Translations under genes and position numbers: made by a program | Notes under the pieces: model-generated | Told to the model about the DNA's origin: nothing | Database searches by the model: none | The model's input: only the letters and a program-made list of their open reading frames with translations | Source: UBA2357 sp041678045 | GTDB taxonomy: Bacteria; Pseudomonadota; Gammaproteobacteria; Burkholderiales; Rhodocyclaceae | Length of the DNA stretch: 64,000 bases | Assembly (NCBI GenBank): GCA_041678045.1 | Contig: JBAYOV010000012.1 | Coordinates: 1 to 64,000, forward strand | Direction: 5' to 3' | In this document: positions 8,601-18,089 of the stretch, piece after piece | How the letters are laid out: each line of letters begins with the position of its first letter | Numbering within the stretch: the first letter of the stretch is position 1

Positions 8601-9493
8601 GATGCACCCTGCCGATCATCGCGCTGACCGCCGCAGCCATGGCGGAAGATCAGCACAAGGCGCTGGCCGCCGGCATGAATGGCCACCTGTCCAAACCGAT
8701 CGACCCCGCCGCGCTGGAGCGGGTGTTGATGCAGTTTCTGGAGTACGACGCGGCACCGGTTGAGCCGGAGCCTATGGAGGCAGCAAGCTCAAGGGCCGGG
8801 TTAACAGAGGGCCGGATGAATGAGGGCGAGGTGGTTCAGGTGGCGGACTGCCTGGATGTTGCGGCGGGGCTGGCCATGGTGGGGGGCAACGCCGTGCTGT
8901 ATCGCAACCTGCTGAAAACCTTTCTGCAGCAACTCGAAACCGGGTTTCAGGCCCTGCCGGCCCAGCTGCTGGCCTTGCAGGCAGACAGTCCGGAGGCCGA
9001 TTTTGTGCTTGTCGAGCAGCAGGTACATGGTCTGAAGGGCTTGAGCGGAAATCTTTGCCTGCCCCGGCTCGCCGAGCTGAGTGGCGTGCTGGATCGGGCG
9101 CTCAAGCAGGCCAGGGTGCCGGAGGCCTCAGTGTGCCAGGCCTTTGTCGACGGCCTGCAGCAGACGGCCACCGAACTGCTGCACTGGCTGGCGGACGAGC
9201 GGGACGGTGCGGGCACGACCGCCCAGCCCCGTGCCCATGCAGCGCACCTGATGGCCGCGCTGCAACCGCTGCAGGCCGCCATCCGCAACAGCGAGTTTGT
9301 GGATGAGGCGCTGCTGGCGAGCCTGGCCGACCAGCTGCCCGAGCAGGCGCATGCGCCCTGGCAGGCCTTGTGCGCGGCGCTGGACAGTTTCGATTTTGAA
9401 CAGGCGGCCGGCGCGATGACCGAATTGCTGGCACAGCTCGAACAGCCGCAAGAGAGGGCGCAAGAGAGGGCGCAAGACAGGGCGCAAGGGTAG
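5609..9493 (+). CDS. hybrid histidine kinase with CBS, PAS, receiver and HPt domains
   Basis: A 1294-residue sensor kinase with no clear membrane segment. In order it shows about four CBS-type repeats (residues 5-250), a short coiled linker, three PAS/PAC modules (about 275-660) of the type with HPDD, GRYKWI and IGTHTDVT signatures, a HisKA domain with phospho-acceptor His678 in SHEIRTP, a HATPase with DTGIG and GGSGLGL boxes, a receiver with Asp979 in LMDIQMPVMDG, and an HPt domain with His1140 in HGLKG. The layout implies a complete internal phosphorelay. CBS domains usually bind adenosyl ligands, so the input may be an intracellular nucleotide signal; that is inference. The ATG at 5609 has AGGAG 5 bp upstream. 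The next kinase follows after 3 bp. Confidence 0.93.
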   Translation: MLLFPVSTIATSSVITLDQQCSIQEAVRVMAEHGIHDVIVTGAAGLCIITTQIIITLRLAEMDFDAPLVRAGLPRVACLHPDAKVADALVALQGSPTEHLCLVDERQVLRGIVSYSDLIRHLDPKTLAETRRIKDLLGMADYTLLSVSDDLRAAMLKMHMAGHSAALMQLPEGGLGIITRSDVTRALERKADWRQPAQGFMSAPAFTVRQEVTLQEALQISRQHSFKRLVIVDDDNRLLGLLHQKELVALAYENLSELLRRQERQLQAERDIRENEQRWRAVLECTEQGVWDWNAQTNKVYFSPTWKAMLGYAEEEVSDSLDEWESRIHPDDKAAAHADLERHFAGQTPLYENTHRVRCKDGRYKWILDRGKVFSTDAEGRPLRVIGTHTDVTEEYEQKQKLNRLAENVPGMLYQYRLFPDGHGCFPYATSGIQDIYGASPEDVVDDAGPVFQHLHPDDLVRVSASIAESARSLQVWECQYRYLHPHKGTRWLEGRATPKRLVDGSVIWNGYIYDITETKQQQLALEEARARFQLTMEATDTGLWGWNLQTNTVTWDAQTYVQLGYAPDAFPLSLEKFQQLMHPEDLDATMATVMNHIERHQRFDVRFRLRAADGSWVWIHGRGKVTASDAEGRPSYMMGTHTNISRIKQVEQELEQAKAAAEEANRAKSEFLANMSHEIRTPMNGIIGLSRLSAHEHDPEVLRDRLRKVHQSGCLLLGIINDILDFSRIEAGKLHIDPQPFKLTGLLDSLQGLFAQMAASKGLQLQIGVDDTLAPAYVGDELRLRQVLTNLLGNAIKFTEQGSVTLRVSREPSAGEAEGGAEGGERLLFQVSDTGIGISAEQQGRLFRAFSQADRSITRQHGGSGLGLVISQRLVQAMGGEGIELESDARQGSCFSFALNLPRCRLEEAALAGSRLQPDSDTPVRLHGRVLLVEDNPINQEVARAQLTELGLDVVLAENGAEALLQLEQSRFDLVLMDIQMPVMDGHEATRQLRARGCTLPIIALTAAAMAEDQHKALAAGMNGHLSKPIDPAALERVLMQFLEYDAAPVEPEPMEAASSRAGLTEGRMNEGEVVQVADCLDVAAGLAMVGGNAVLYRNLLKTFLQQLETGFQALPAQLLALQADSPEADFVLVEQQVHGLKGLSGNLCLPRLAELSGVLDRALKQARVPEASVCQAFVDGLQQTATELLHWLADERDGAGTTAQPRAHAAHLMAALQPLQAAIRNSEFVDEALLASLADQLPEQAHAPWQALCAALDSFDFEQAAGAMTELLAQLEQPQERAQERAQDRAQG
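9449..9484 (+). repeat. 12-bp in-frame tandem repeat at the 3' end of the kinase gene
   Basis: Three consecutive 12-bp units (CAAGAGAGGGCG, twice exact and once with one change) encode QERA-QERA-QDRA just before the stop codon. Slippage here would lengthen or shorten the C-terminal tail in steps of four residues without disturbing the frame. Confidence 0.9.
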
Positions 9494-9496
9494 GGC

Positions 9497-12400
9497 ATGC
9501 TGAAAAAATTCTCCAACTCCCTGAGCAAGCGGCTGCTGCTCACCACCCTGGCGTCCGTGCTGCTGGTTGCAGTGCTGCTGACGGCCATGATCGAATGGCT
9601 GGTGCTGCAAAGCAGTCGTGAGCAATTGCTCGAGCAGCAGAAAAGCTTCACCGAGCTGGTCGCCCGTCGCATCGACCAGGGCCTGCAGGAACGTGTGCGC
9701 ACCCTGCAGGGGCTGGCTCATCTGTTGCACGATGGCAATGAACTGTTGCCCAGGGAGCAGATGCAGCAGGTGCTCGATTCCCGCCTGCTGCTGCACGAGC
9801 ACTTCAACAATGGCCTGCTCGTGATGAGCCCGGACGGAATCATCACGGTGGACTCACCCGTTCTGGAGGGGCGGGTGGGGCTGGACCTGCGCGACCGCGC
9901 GTATTTCCAGGTCATCACCCGGACCCGCCAGCCCTACATCACCGAACCGATCGTCGGCCGCGCGGTATTTCAGCCGATCTTCCTGATTCTGGTCCCCATC
10001 CTCAACCAGCATGATGAACTGCTGGGCTTTGCGTTCGGCTCCACCCGCCTGGAAAACGATAACCTGCTGACCCGTATCTCCCACGAAACCATCGGGACCG
10101 ACGGCCGGCTCTGGGTATTCGACCTGAAGCAGGATCTGGTGGTGACCAGCTCCGTGCCGGGCATGTCCATGCGCCGGATTTCCGAACTCGATATGGGCGA
10201 GCTGACGGCCCGGCTCGGTCGTGGGGAACGGCAGGGAGCAATGCGCGGAATGAACGATGAGCGGGTGCTGTACACGACCACCCGGCTGAGTGCGACGGAG
10301 TGGACCGTGCTGCATGCCTTCCCGGCGGAGAAGGCGCTGGCCCCGGTGAAGGCGTTGCTGTTGCAGATCACTGCCGTGGTGGGGGCGTTGCTGCTGCTGT
10401 CGGCGATGCTGGCCTATGTGCTGATCAAGAACCAGCTCCAGCCCCTGAAGCGCTCGGCGAGCCAGATTCGCGACATGCTCGACAATGCAGGTGAGATCGG
10501 TCCGTTGCCGGTGGAGCAGCATGACGAGGTCGGCCTGCTGGTCACGGCCTTCAACCAGTTGCTGGAAAAGCAGGAGATCCAGGCCCTGCAGTTGCGTTCG
10601 GCGAAGGAGACGGCCGAGGCGGCCAGCAAGGCCAAGTCGGAGTTTCTGGCGAACATGAGCCACGAAATCCGCACCCCGCTGAATGCGGTGATCGGACTCA
10701 GCGAGTTACAGCTCAGCGAGCCGCTCCCCTTGCGGGTGCGCCAGCGCACGGAACAGATTCACCGCTCGGGGCAGTTGCTGCTGGGCATCGTCAACGATCT
10801 GCTCGATTTCTCGAAGATCGAGGCCGGCCGGATGGAGACCGAAACCCGTGCGTTCAGGCTGGAGGACGTGATCAAGCATCTGTCCACCCTGTTCGCCTTG
10901 CCCAGCAGCCAGAAGGGGGTCGAGCTGGTCCTGCATCTGCCCCCGGAGCTGCCCGAGTGGTACATGGGCGATTTCCTGCGCCTGACCCAGGTGCTGACCA
11001 ACCTCATGGCCAATGCGATCAAGTTCACCGAAGAGGGCATGGTGGAGCTGGAGATCGACACCTGCGAGCTGACGCCGGAGCGGGCGCGGCTGGTGTTCCG
11101 CATCCGCGACACCGGCATCGGCCTGACGCAGGCGCAGCAGGCCCGCCTGTTCCAGGCTTTCAGCCAGGCGGATACGTCGATCACCCGGCGCCATGGCGGT
11201 ACCGGGCTGGGCCTGATCATCAGCCAGAAGCTGATCCAGCTGATGGGGGGCGCAGGCATCGACCTGCACAGCGAACCGGGCAAGGGCAGCTGCTTCGAGT
11301 TCGAACTGTGCCTGCCGGTGGTGGCCGCACCGGCGGATCGGTCGTCCCCCCGCCTGTTGTGCCAGACCCGCACATGCCGCGCGCTGGTGGTGGATGACCA
11401 GCCCATTGCCAGAACGGTGCTGCGGGAAATCCTGGCCTCGTGGCAGATCGAGGTGGACGAGGCGGGCGATGGCGAAGATGCGGTGAGCAAGGTTTCGCAG
11501 GCCCTGCAGGATCGCCGGGCGTATGACGTGATCCTGATGGATTGGGCCATGCCCCGGCTGGACGGCTTGAGCGCCCTGCGGGCCATCCGCAGGATGATGC
11601 ACGCCGCAGGCATGGCAAGTGAAATGCCGGTGATGCTGATGGTGTCGGCGCACGAGCAATCGGAGATCGAGTTCGAGCCGGAGGACGGGGTTGCCTACCT
11701 GCCCAAGCCGGTGCATCGCTCCGGCCTGTACGATGCCCTCAGCCGGGTGCTGCAACAGGGCGCGCGCCATAGAACGGAGCGGCAGGCGCGCTTCAGCGGC
11801 CAGCGTGTGCTGGTGGTGGAGGATCACCCGATCAACCAGCAGGTGGTGCAGGCGCAGCTGGAGCAGATGGGCTTGCAGGTGGCGCTGGCCGACAACGGCG
11901 CCGAAGGGGTGGAGAAGGTGCGTTCCGAAGCCTTCGATCTGGTGCTGATGGATATCCAGATGCCGGTCATGGACGGTTATCAGGCGACCCGGCACATTCG
12001 CGATTTCAATGCCGACATCCCGATCGTTGCGCTGACTGCGGCCGCACTGGTGGAAGACCGCCACAAGGCCTTGCGGGCGGGGATGAACGATCACCTGGGC
12101 AAGCCCTTCAACAGCGAGCAACTGTTCGCTCTGCTGCATCGCTGGCTGCATGCAGACAGCGGGGCGGATGAGGAGCAGCACGGGGAGGCCGAGGGGGGCG
12201 GGGGCGACGAACGTCGAACCGGTGTCTCTCCCGGGTCCGATGTGCCGGCCGTGGGCCATGCGCCCGTTGCACGCCGGCGCAGCGTGCTGATCGTCGATGA
12301 CATGGTGGCCAACATCAAGGTGCTGGCCAACCTGTTGAAGGACGAGTACACCATTCAGGTGGCCAGTTCCGGCCACAAGGCGCTGGATATTGCCCGTGGG

Positions 12401-13168
12401 CACGCGCCGCCCGACCTGATCCTGCTGGACATCGTGATGCCGGAAATGGACGGCTACGAAGTGTGTCGCGCGCTGAAGAACGACGCGGCGACCAGCCGCA
12501 TTCCGGTGATCTTCATCAGCGCCCTCGATGAGGTCAGCGACGAAACACGCGGGCTCGATCTGGGGGCAGCGGACTACATCAGCAAACCCTACCATGTGGA
12601 CATTGTGCGTGCGCGCGTGCGCAACCACATGAACCTGAAGGCCAGGACGGACTTGCTGGAGGAAATGTCTCACATCGACGGGCTGACCCAGGTGGCGAAC
12701 CGTCGTCATTTCGACGAAACGCTGAAACGGGAGATCAGGCGCCTGAAGCGCAACGGCAAGCCGCTGGGGCTGGTGATGCTCGACATCGACTACTTCAAGC
12801 CCTTCAACGACCACTACGGGCACGGCAAGGGCGATGACTGCCTGATCCGGGTGGCGGGCGTGCTGCAGAAGGTCATCCAGCGCCCCGGAGACCTGTTTGC
12901 CCGTTACGGTGGCGAAGAGTTCGTCGCCATCCTGCCGGAGACGGAGCGCGCCGGCGTGCAGTTGATCGCCGAAGCCATGCGCGCGGCGGTGGAGGCGCTG
13001 AACCACCCGCATGAGCACTCGCAGATTGCCGACCATGTCACCATCAGCGTGGGCTGCATGGTCAGGGTGCCCGGGGGCGAAAGCCCTGAGGAACTCCTCA
13101 GGCAGGTGGATGAAGCCTTGTACGAGGCCAAGCGCCAGGGGCGCAATCGTGTCGTGCTGGGCGACTGA
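9497..13168 (+). CDS. Cache-type hybrid histidine kinase with three receivers and a GGDEF diguanylate cyclase
   Basis: This 1223-residue membrane sensor has a first membrane segment (about residues 12-34), a periplasmic Cache-like region, a second segment (about 287-309) and a HAMP linker. The HisKA has His389 in SHEIRTP, followed by a HATPase with DTGIG and GGTGLGL. Three receivers have putative phospho-acceptors Asp682, Asp819 and Asp978. A C-terminal GGDEF domain follows with intact GGEEF at 1138-1142 and an RPGD product-inhibition site five residues before it, so it should make cyclic di-GMP. No HPt is present, but the preceding kinase, 3 bp upstream, ends in one. I infer that the pair works as one signalling system. 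Confidence 0.94.
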   Translation: MLKKFSNSLSKRLLLTTLASVLLVAVLLTAMIEWLVLQSSREQLLEQQKSFTELVARRIDQGLQERVRTLQGLAHLLHDGNELLPREQMQQVLDSRLLLHEHFNNGLLVMSPDGIITVDSPVLEGRVGLDLRDRAYFQVITRTRQPYITEPIVGRAVFQPIFLILVPILNQHDELLGFAFGSTRLENDNLLTRISHETIGTDGRLWVFDLKQDLVVTSSVPGMSMRRISELDMGELTARLGRGERQGAMRGMNDERVLYTTTRLSATEWTVLHAFPAEKALAPVKALLLQITAVVGALLLLSAMLAYVLIKNQLQPLKRSASQIRDMLDNAGEIGPLPVEQHDEVGLLVTAFNQLLEKQEIQALQLRSAKETAEAASKAKSEFLANMSHEIRTPLNAVIGLSELQLSEPLPLRVRQRTEQIHRSGQLLLGIVNDLLDFSKIEAGRMETETRAFRLEDVIKHLSTLFALPSSQKGVELVLHLPPELPEWYMGDFLRLTQVLTNLMANAIKFTEEGMVELEIDTCELTPERARLVFRIRDTGIGLTQAQQARLFQAFSQADTSITRRHGGTGLGLIISQKLIQLMGGAGIDLHSEPGKGSCFEFELCLPVVAAPADRSSPRLLCQTRTCRALVVDDQPIARTVLREILASWQIEVDEAGDGEDAVSKVSQALQDRRAYDVILMDWAMPRLDGLSALRAIRRMMHAAGMASEMPVMLMVSAHEQSEIEFEPEDGVAYLPKPVHRSGLYDALSRVLQQGARHRTERQARFSGQRVLVVEDHPINQQVVQAQLEQMGLQVALADNGAEGVEKVRSEAFDLVLMDIQMPVMDGYQATRHIRDFNADIPIVALTAAALVEDRHKALRAGMNDHLGKPFNSEQLFALLHRWLHADSGADEEQHGEAEGGGGDERRTGVSPGSDVPAVGHAPVARRRSVLIVDDMVANIKVLANLLKDEYTIQVASSGHKALDIARGHAPPDLILLDIVMPEMDGYEVCRALKNDAATSRIPVIFISALDEVSDETRGLDLGAADYISKPYHVDIVRARVRNHMNLKARTDLLEEMSHIDGLTQVANRRHFDETLKREIRRLKRNGKPLGLVMLDIDYFKPFNDHYGHGKGDDCLIRVAGVLQKVIQRPGDLFARYGGEEFVAILPETERAGVQLIAEAMRAAVEALNHPHEHSQIADHVTISVGCMVRVPGGESPEELLRQVDEALYEAKRQGRNRVVLGD

Positions 13169-13273
13169 ACGGTAACCATGCCGGCCGCCCCGACGAAGAT
13201 GGCAGCCTGTTCGCCATCCTTTCTGTATCTATACACGGCCAGCGGTTTGGCTTAACATCTTCGATTCCCGATG

Positions 13274-13295
13274 CACGGCGGCACCAGCCGCCGTG
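13274..13295. terminator. GC-rich hairpin between the kinase operon and argD
   Basis: A perfect 9-bp stem (CACGGCGGC with GCCGCCGTG) closes an ACCA loop 105 bp after the kinase stop and 33 bp before the argD ATG. The trailing T run is weak (GTTTC), so it may be an inefficient terminator or a leader structure of argD. Confidence 0.45.
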
Positions 13296-13328
13296 TGCGT
13301 TTCTGGATCCGACCGATCGAGGCTTTTC

Positions 13329-14501
13329 ATGTCCCACATCATGAATACCTACGCCAGGCTGCCGGTGGCCTTCAGCCATGGCGAGGGCGCGTGGCTTTTC
13401 GATGAAACCGGCAAGCGCTATCTCGACGCCTTGTCGGGCATTGCGGTTTCGACCCTGGGTCACAACCACCCCCGGCTCGTACAGGCGATTGCCAGTCAGG
13501 CGGCGTGCGTGCTGCACACCTCCAACCTGTACCGCATCCCGCTGCAGGAAGAGCTGTCCGACCGCCTGGCCGCGCTGTCGGGCATGGATGAAGTGTTTTT
13601 CTGCAACTCCGGCTGCGAAGCCAACGAGGCCGCGATCAAGCTGGCGCGCTTTCATGGTCACCGCAAGGGTATCGAGGTGCCGACCGTCATCGTGATGGAA
13701 AACGCCTTCCATGGCCGCACCATGGCCACTCTGTCGGCCACCGGAAACCGCAAGGCACAGGCCGGATTCGAGCCGCTGGTGTCGGGTTTCGTGCGCGTGC
13801 CCTACCGCGACATCGACGCGATCCGCAGCATTGCCCAGCACAATCACAACATCGTTGCGGTGATGCTGGAGATGATCCAGGGCGAGGGCGGGGTGCATCT
13901 GGCCGACGAGGACTTCCAGCGCGAACTGCGCCAGGTCTGCGACGAACGCGGCTGGTTGCTGATCTGCGACGAAGTGCAGTGCGGCATGGGGCGTACCGGC
14001 AAGTGGTTCGGCTTCCAGCATGGCGGCATTCGCCCCGACGTGATGACGCTGGCAAAGGGGCTGGGTTCGGGCGTGCCGATTGGTGCCTGCCTGACCGCCG
14101 GACAGGCCAGCGGCCTGTTCGGGCCGGGCAACCACGGTTCGACCTTCGGGGGCAACCCGCTCGCCTGCGCGGCGGGGCTGACCACGCTGTCGGTGATCGA
14201 GGACGACGGCCTGATGGACAACGCGATCACGGTTGGCGAGGCCATCCGCGACGGACTGCGCAAGGCGCTCGAAGGCGTGCCGGGCCTGGTGGACGTGCGC
14301 GGCCGTGGCCTGATGATCGGCGTCGAGCTGGATCGTCCCTGCGGCGCGCTGGTCGGGCAGGCCCTGGAGGCCGGGCTGCTGATCAACGTCACCGCCGAAC
14401 GCGTGGTGCGCCTGCTGCCGCCGCTGACGTTCAGCCTGCAGGATGCCGGCATGCTGGTGGACATCCTTGCCCCCCTCATCCGCACGCATCTCGAACAGTG
14501 A
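13329..14501 (+). CDS. argD: acetylornithine aminotransferase
   Basis: A 390-residue class III PLP-dependent aminotransferase that transfers the amino group from glutamate to N-acetylglutamate semialdehyde in arginine synthesis. It shows the N-terminal GKRYLDALSGIAVSTLGHNHP segment, the FCNSGCEANEAA phosphate-binding turn, ICDEVQCGMGRTGK, and the PLP-lysine region LAKGLGSGVPIGAC. I start at the ATG at 13329 (MSHIMNTYARLPV) because the sequence between it and an earlier GTG is not conserved-looking. It is followed 10 bp later by argF and then argG, so the three probably form one operon. Members of this family can also act on succinyl-diaminopimelate. Confidence 0.95.
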   Translation: MSHIMNTYARLPVAFSHGEGAWLFDETGKRYLDALSGIAVSTLGHNHPRLVQAIASQAACVLHTSNLYRIPLQEELSDRLAALSGMDEVFFCNSGCEANEAAIKLARFHGHRKGIEVPTVIVMENAFHGRTMATLSATGNRKAQAGFEPLVSGFVRVPYRDIDAIRSIAQHNHNIVAVMLEMIQGEGGVHLADEDFQRELRQVCDERGWLLICDEVQCGMGRTGKWFGFQHGGIRPDVMTLAKGLGSGVPIGACLTAGQASGLFGPGNHGSTFGGNPLACAAGLTTLSVIEDDGLMDNAITVGEAIRDGLRKALEGVPGLVDVRGRGLMIGVELDRPCGALVGQALEAGLLINVTAERVVRLLPPLTFSLQDAGMLVDILAPLIRTHLEQ

Positions 14502-14511
14502 GCGCCACAGC

Positions 14512-15438
14512 ATGAGCGAACTCAAACATTACCTGCAGTTCAAGGATTTCACCCGCGAGGAATACGAGCACCTTTTCGCGCGCGCGCGCTGGATCAAGAA
14601 CAAGTTCAAGCGCTACGAGCCCTATCACCCGATGTTCGACCGCACGCTGGTGATGATTTTCGAGAAGGCCAGCACGCGCACCCGCCTGTCCTTCGAGGCC
14701 GGCATGCATCAGCTCGGCGGCTCGGCGATCTACCTGAACACCCGCGATTCCCAGCTTGGCCGGGGCGAGCCGGTGGAGGATGCCGCGCAGGTGATCTCGC
14801 GCATGAGCGACCTGGTGATGATCCGCACCTTCGAGCAGGACATCATCGAGCGCTTCGCGGCCAACTCCCGCGTGCCGGTGATCAACGGCCTGACCAACGA
14901 ATACCATCCCTGCCAGATCCTCGCCGACATCTTCACCTACATCGAGCATCGTGGCTGCATCCAGGGCAAGACCGTGGCCTGGATCGGCGACAGCAACAAC
15001 ATGTGCAACACCTGGCTGCAGGCGGCCGAGGTGCTGGACTTCAATGTCCATGTGTCCACGCCACCGGGCTACGAGGTGGAGCCGGAGCGGGCCGGGCTGT
15101 ATGGCACCAGCCACTTCGAGCAGTTTGCCGACCCGATGGAAGCCTGCCGGGGGGCCGATCTGGTGACCACCGATGTGTGGACCTCGATGGGCTTCGAAGC
15201 CGAGAACGAGGCCCGCATGAAGGCCTTTGCCGACTGGTGCGTGGATGCCGAGATGATGGCCCAGGCCCACCCCGACGCCGTGTTCATGCACTGCCTGCCG
15301 GCCCACCGTGGCGAGGAAGTCACCGCCGAAGTCATGGACGGACCGCAATCGGTGGTGTGGGACGAGGCGGAGAACCGGCTGCACGCGCAAAAAGCCCTGA
15401 TGGAATATCTGGTCATCGGCAAGGTCGAGTGCCAGTAA
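14512..15438 (+). CDS. argF: ornithine carbamoyltransferase
   Basis: A 308-residue enzyme that makes citrulline from ornithine and carbamoyl phosphate. The carbamoyl-phosphate motif EKASTRTRLSFE, the second substrate site HPCQILAD, the DSNNMCNTW hinge and the catalytic HCLPAHRGEEV are all present. Length and motifs match anabolic ArgF enzymes. The ATG at 14512 (MSELKHYLQF) follows argD by 10 bp. An 23-codon upstream extension inside argD is discarded. Confidence 0.97.
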   Translation: MSELKHYLQFKDFTREEYEHLFARARWIKNKFKRYEPYHPMFDRTLVMIFEKASTRTRLSFEAGMHQLGGSAIYLNTRDSQLGRGEPVEDAAQVISRMSDLVMIRTFEQDIIERFAANSRVPVINGLTNEYHPCQILADIFTYIEHRGCIQGKTVAWIGDSNNMCNTWLQAAEVLDFNVHVSTPPGYEVEPERAGLYGTSHFEQFADPMEACRGADLVTTDVWTSMGFEAENEARMKAFADWCVDAEMMAQAHPDAVFMHCLPAHRGEEVTAEVMDGPQSVVWDEAENRLHAQKALMEYLVIGKVECQ

Positions 15439-15534
15439 ACAGACCGTGGCGGGCGGCACTCGCCCGGCACTGAACATTCAACATTCAAGCACACCCCGGT
15501 CGCCGCCCGTGTGGCCGGGCAAACGGAAGAAACC

Positions 15535-16764
<1,230 letters not shown>

Positions 16765-16813
16765 TTGACAGCATGGCATGACTGGCTTCGGCCAGTCTCA
16801 GGGAGAAACGGTG

Positions 16814-17044
16814 ATGAGCAACGATCCGATCATCTTCGGACTGACAATCACGGAGTTCGAAGACCTTTCACTCAAGGTGCTGCTGACGGCACTGATCCTG
16901 TACATGCTGTTCATCATCGGCAACCTGGCCTACAAGTCCAAGGCCGGCAAGTATGGAACCGCATGGATGTTCCTCGCGCTTGGCCTGGGCTTCGTCGGCT
17001 TCATCTCGAAGAGCTTCATCCAGAAACTGATGGGCATCGAGTGA
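16814..17044 (+). CDS. DUF2788 small membrane protein
   Basis: A 76-residue protein with two predicted membrane helices (about residues 18-37 and 50-66) separated by a basic KSKAGKYGT loop. This pattern and the LGLGFVGFISKSFIQK end match the DUF2788 family of small inner-membrane proteins with no assigned function. A GGGAGAAACGGTG ribosome region precedes the ATG at 16814. It lies 49 bp after argG and 23 bp before ppnP and may be cotranscribed with them. Confidence 0.8.
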   Translation: MSNDPIIFGLTITEFEDLSLKVLLTALILYMLFIIGNLAYKSKAGKYGTAWMFLALGLGFVGFISKSFIQKLMGIE

Positions 17045-17067
17045 CGGTGCCACGGAAGGAAAGATCA

Positions 17068-17394
17068 ATGACGACGATTACCGAAAAGTTCGAAGGCGTC
17101 ACGCTGGCCACGCGTGCCAACGTGTATTTCGAAGGCAAGTGCTTCAGCCACGCCTTCACGCTGGCCGACGGCACGCGCAAGTCGGCCGGGGTGGTGCTGC
17201 CTGCTTGCCTGACTTTTGGCACGGCCGCAGCCGAAATCATGGAATGCGTGTCCGGCAGCTGCAAGGTACGGCTCAAGGGCGAGGCCGACTGGAAGGTGTA
17301 CGGCCCGGGCGAGTCCTTCGCGGTGCCGGCCGACTCCAGCTTCGACATCCAGGTGGAAGGTGAGCCCTTCCACTACGTCTGCCACTATGCATGA
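17068..17394 (+). CDS. ppnP: pyrimidine/purine nucleoside phosphorylase PpnP (DUF1255)
   Basis: A 108-residue single-cupin protein with the family segments VTLATRANVYFEGKC, SAGVVLPACLTFGT and the C-terminal PFHYVCHYA. E. coli PpnP splits several nucleosides with phosphate. The start at 17068 is supported by a GGAAGGAAAG ribosome site. Much longer upstream frames are discarded because they run through DUF2788. The stop codon lies within an 8-bp tandem duplication (17387-17402). Confidence 0.93.
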   Translation: MTTITEKFEGVTLATRANVYFEGKCFSHAFTLADGTRKSAGVVLPACLTFGTAAAEIMECVSGSCKVRLKGEADWKVYGPGESFAVPADSSFDIQVEGEPFHYVCHYA

Positions 17395-17470
17395 ATGCAT
17401 GAACGGGCACCTTCGTGCCTGAACACCCGGTCGGGTGAATCAATCCGGACAAACACAGGGAGAACCAGGG

Positions 17471-17956
17471 GTGCCATCCTTTGACATCACATCCGAAGTC
17501 GATCTGGTTGCGCTGCGTAACGCAGTGGATGTGGCCAACCGCAAGATCGGCAACCGCTATGACTTCAAGGGCAGCGATGCACGGGTAGAGCAGAACGACA
17601 AGCTGCTCACGCTGTTTGCCGACAGCGATTTTCAGCTCGACCAGATGAAGGACATCCTGTTGCCCGAGATGACCGCCAAGAAGGTCGATGTGCGCTGCCT
17701 CGACCAGGGCGACGTGCAAAAGGTCAGCGGCAACAAGGTCAAGCAGGAGGTTCGCGTGCGCACCGGCATCGAGCAGGACCTTGCGAAAAAGATCGTGAAG
17801 CTGCTCAAGGACAGCAAGCTCAAAGTGCAGGCCGCCATCCAGGGTGAGGCCGTCCGGGTATCCGGCGCCAAGCGCGACACCCTGCAGGATGCCATCGCGG
17901 TGGTGCGCAAGGACATCACCGACTTCCCGCTGCAGTACGGAAACTTCCGCGACTGA
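17471..17956 (+). CDS. yajQ: YajQ family nucleotide (cyclic di-GMP) binding protein
   Basis: A 161-residue two-domain protein. Its start VPSFDITSEVDLVALRNAVD, the RYDFKGSDA segment and the C-terminal DFPLQYGNFRD all match YajQ. A GTG start at 17471 is preferred: homologues begin MPSFD, the length then equals the usual 160-163 residues, and AGGGAG lies upstream. Xanthomonas members bind cyclic di-GMP and act on transcription. The nearby GGDEF kinase makes this a plausible effector, though the link is inference. Confidence 0.93.
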   Translation: MPSFDITSEVDLVALRNAVDVANRKIGNRYDFKGSDARVEQNDKLLTLFADSDFQLDQMKDILLPEMTAKKVDVRCLDQGDVQKVSGNKVKQEVRVRTGIEQDLAKKIVKLLKDSKLKVQAAIQGEAVRVSGAKRDTLQDAIAVVRKDITDFPLQYGNFRD

Positions 17957-17966
17957 CCCGCCCTCC

Positions 17967-18006
17967 GTCCATGGCATAGCCGGCGATCTCCGCTCATGCC
18001 ATGGAC
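17967..18006. terminator. 11-bp perfect inverted repeat after yajQ
   Basis: GTCCATGGCAT (17967-17977) and ATGCCATGGAC (17996-18006) form a perfect 11-bp stem with an 18-base loop, 10 bp after the yajQ stop. There is no T run, so it could be a Rho-independent-like pause, an mRNA stabiliser or a protein site. Confidence 0.45.
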
Positions 18007-18089
18007 ATCAATGCTGCCGTCTCCTAAACTTTCCCAATGCCTGATGCATGATCCGGCGCGTCGTGCCGGCTTTGCGGGGGAGGGGACAG

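Noticed and set aside
10706..13036. Very long open frame opposite the second kinase
   Set aside because: It mirrors the codon pattern of the real gene in high-GC DNA and is rich in His, Gln, Arg and Gly with no domain. The same applies to long antisense frames opposite 48979-51534, 51607-52962 and 57527-60034.
16765..17067. N-terminal extension of ppnP through the DUF2788 gene
   Set aside because: The extension lies out of frame over a recognisable membrane protein, and the cupin family starts at 17068 behind a good ribosome site.
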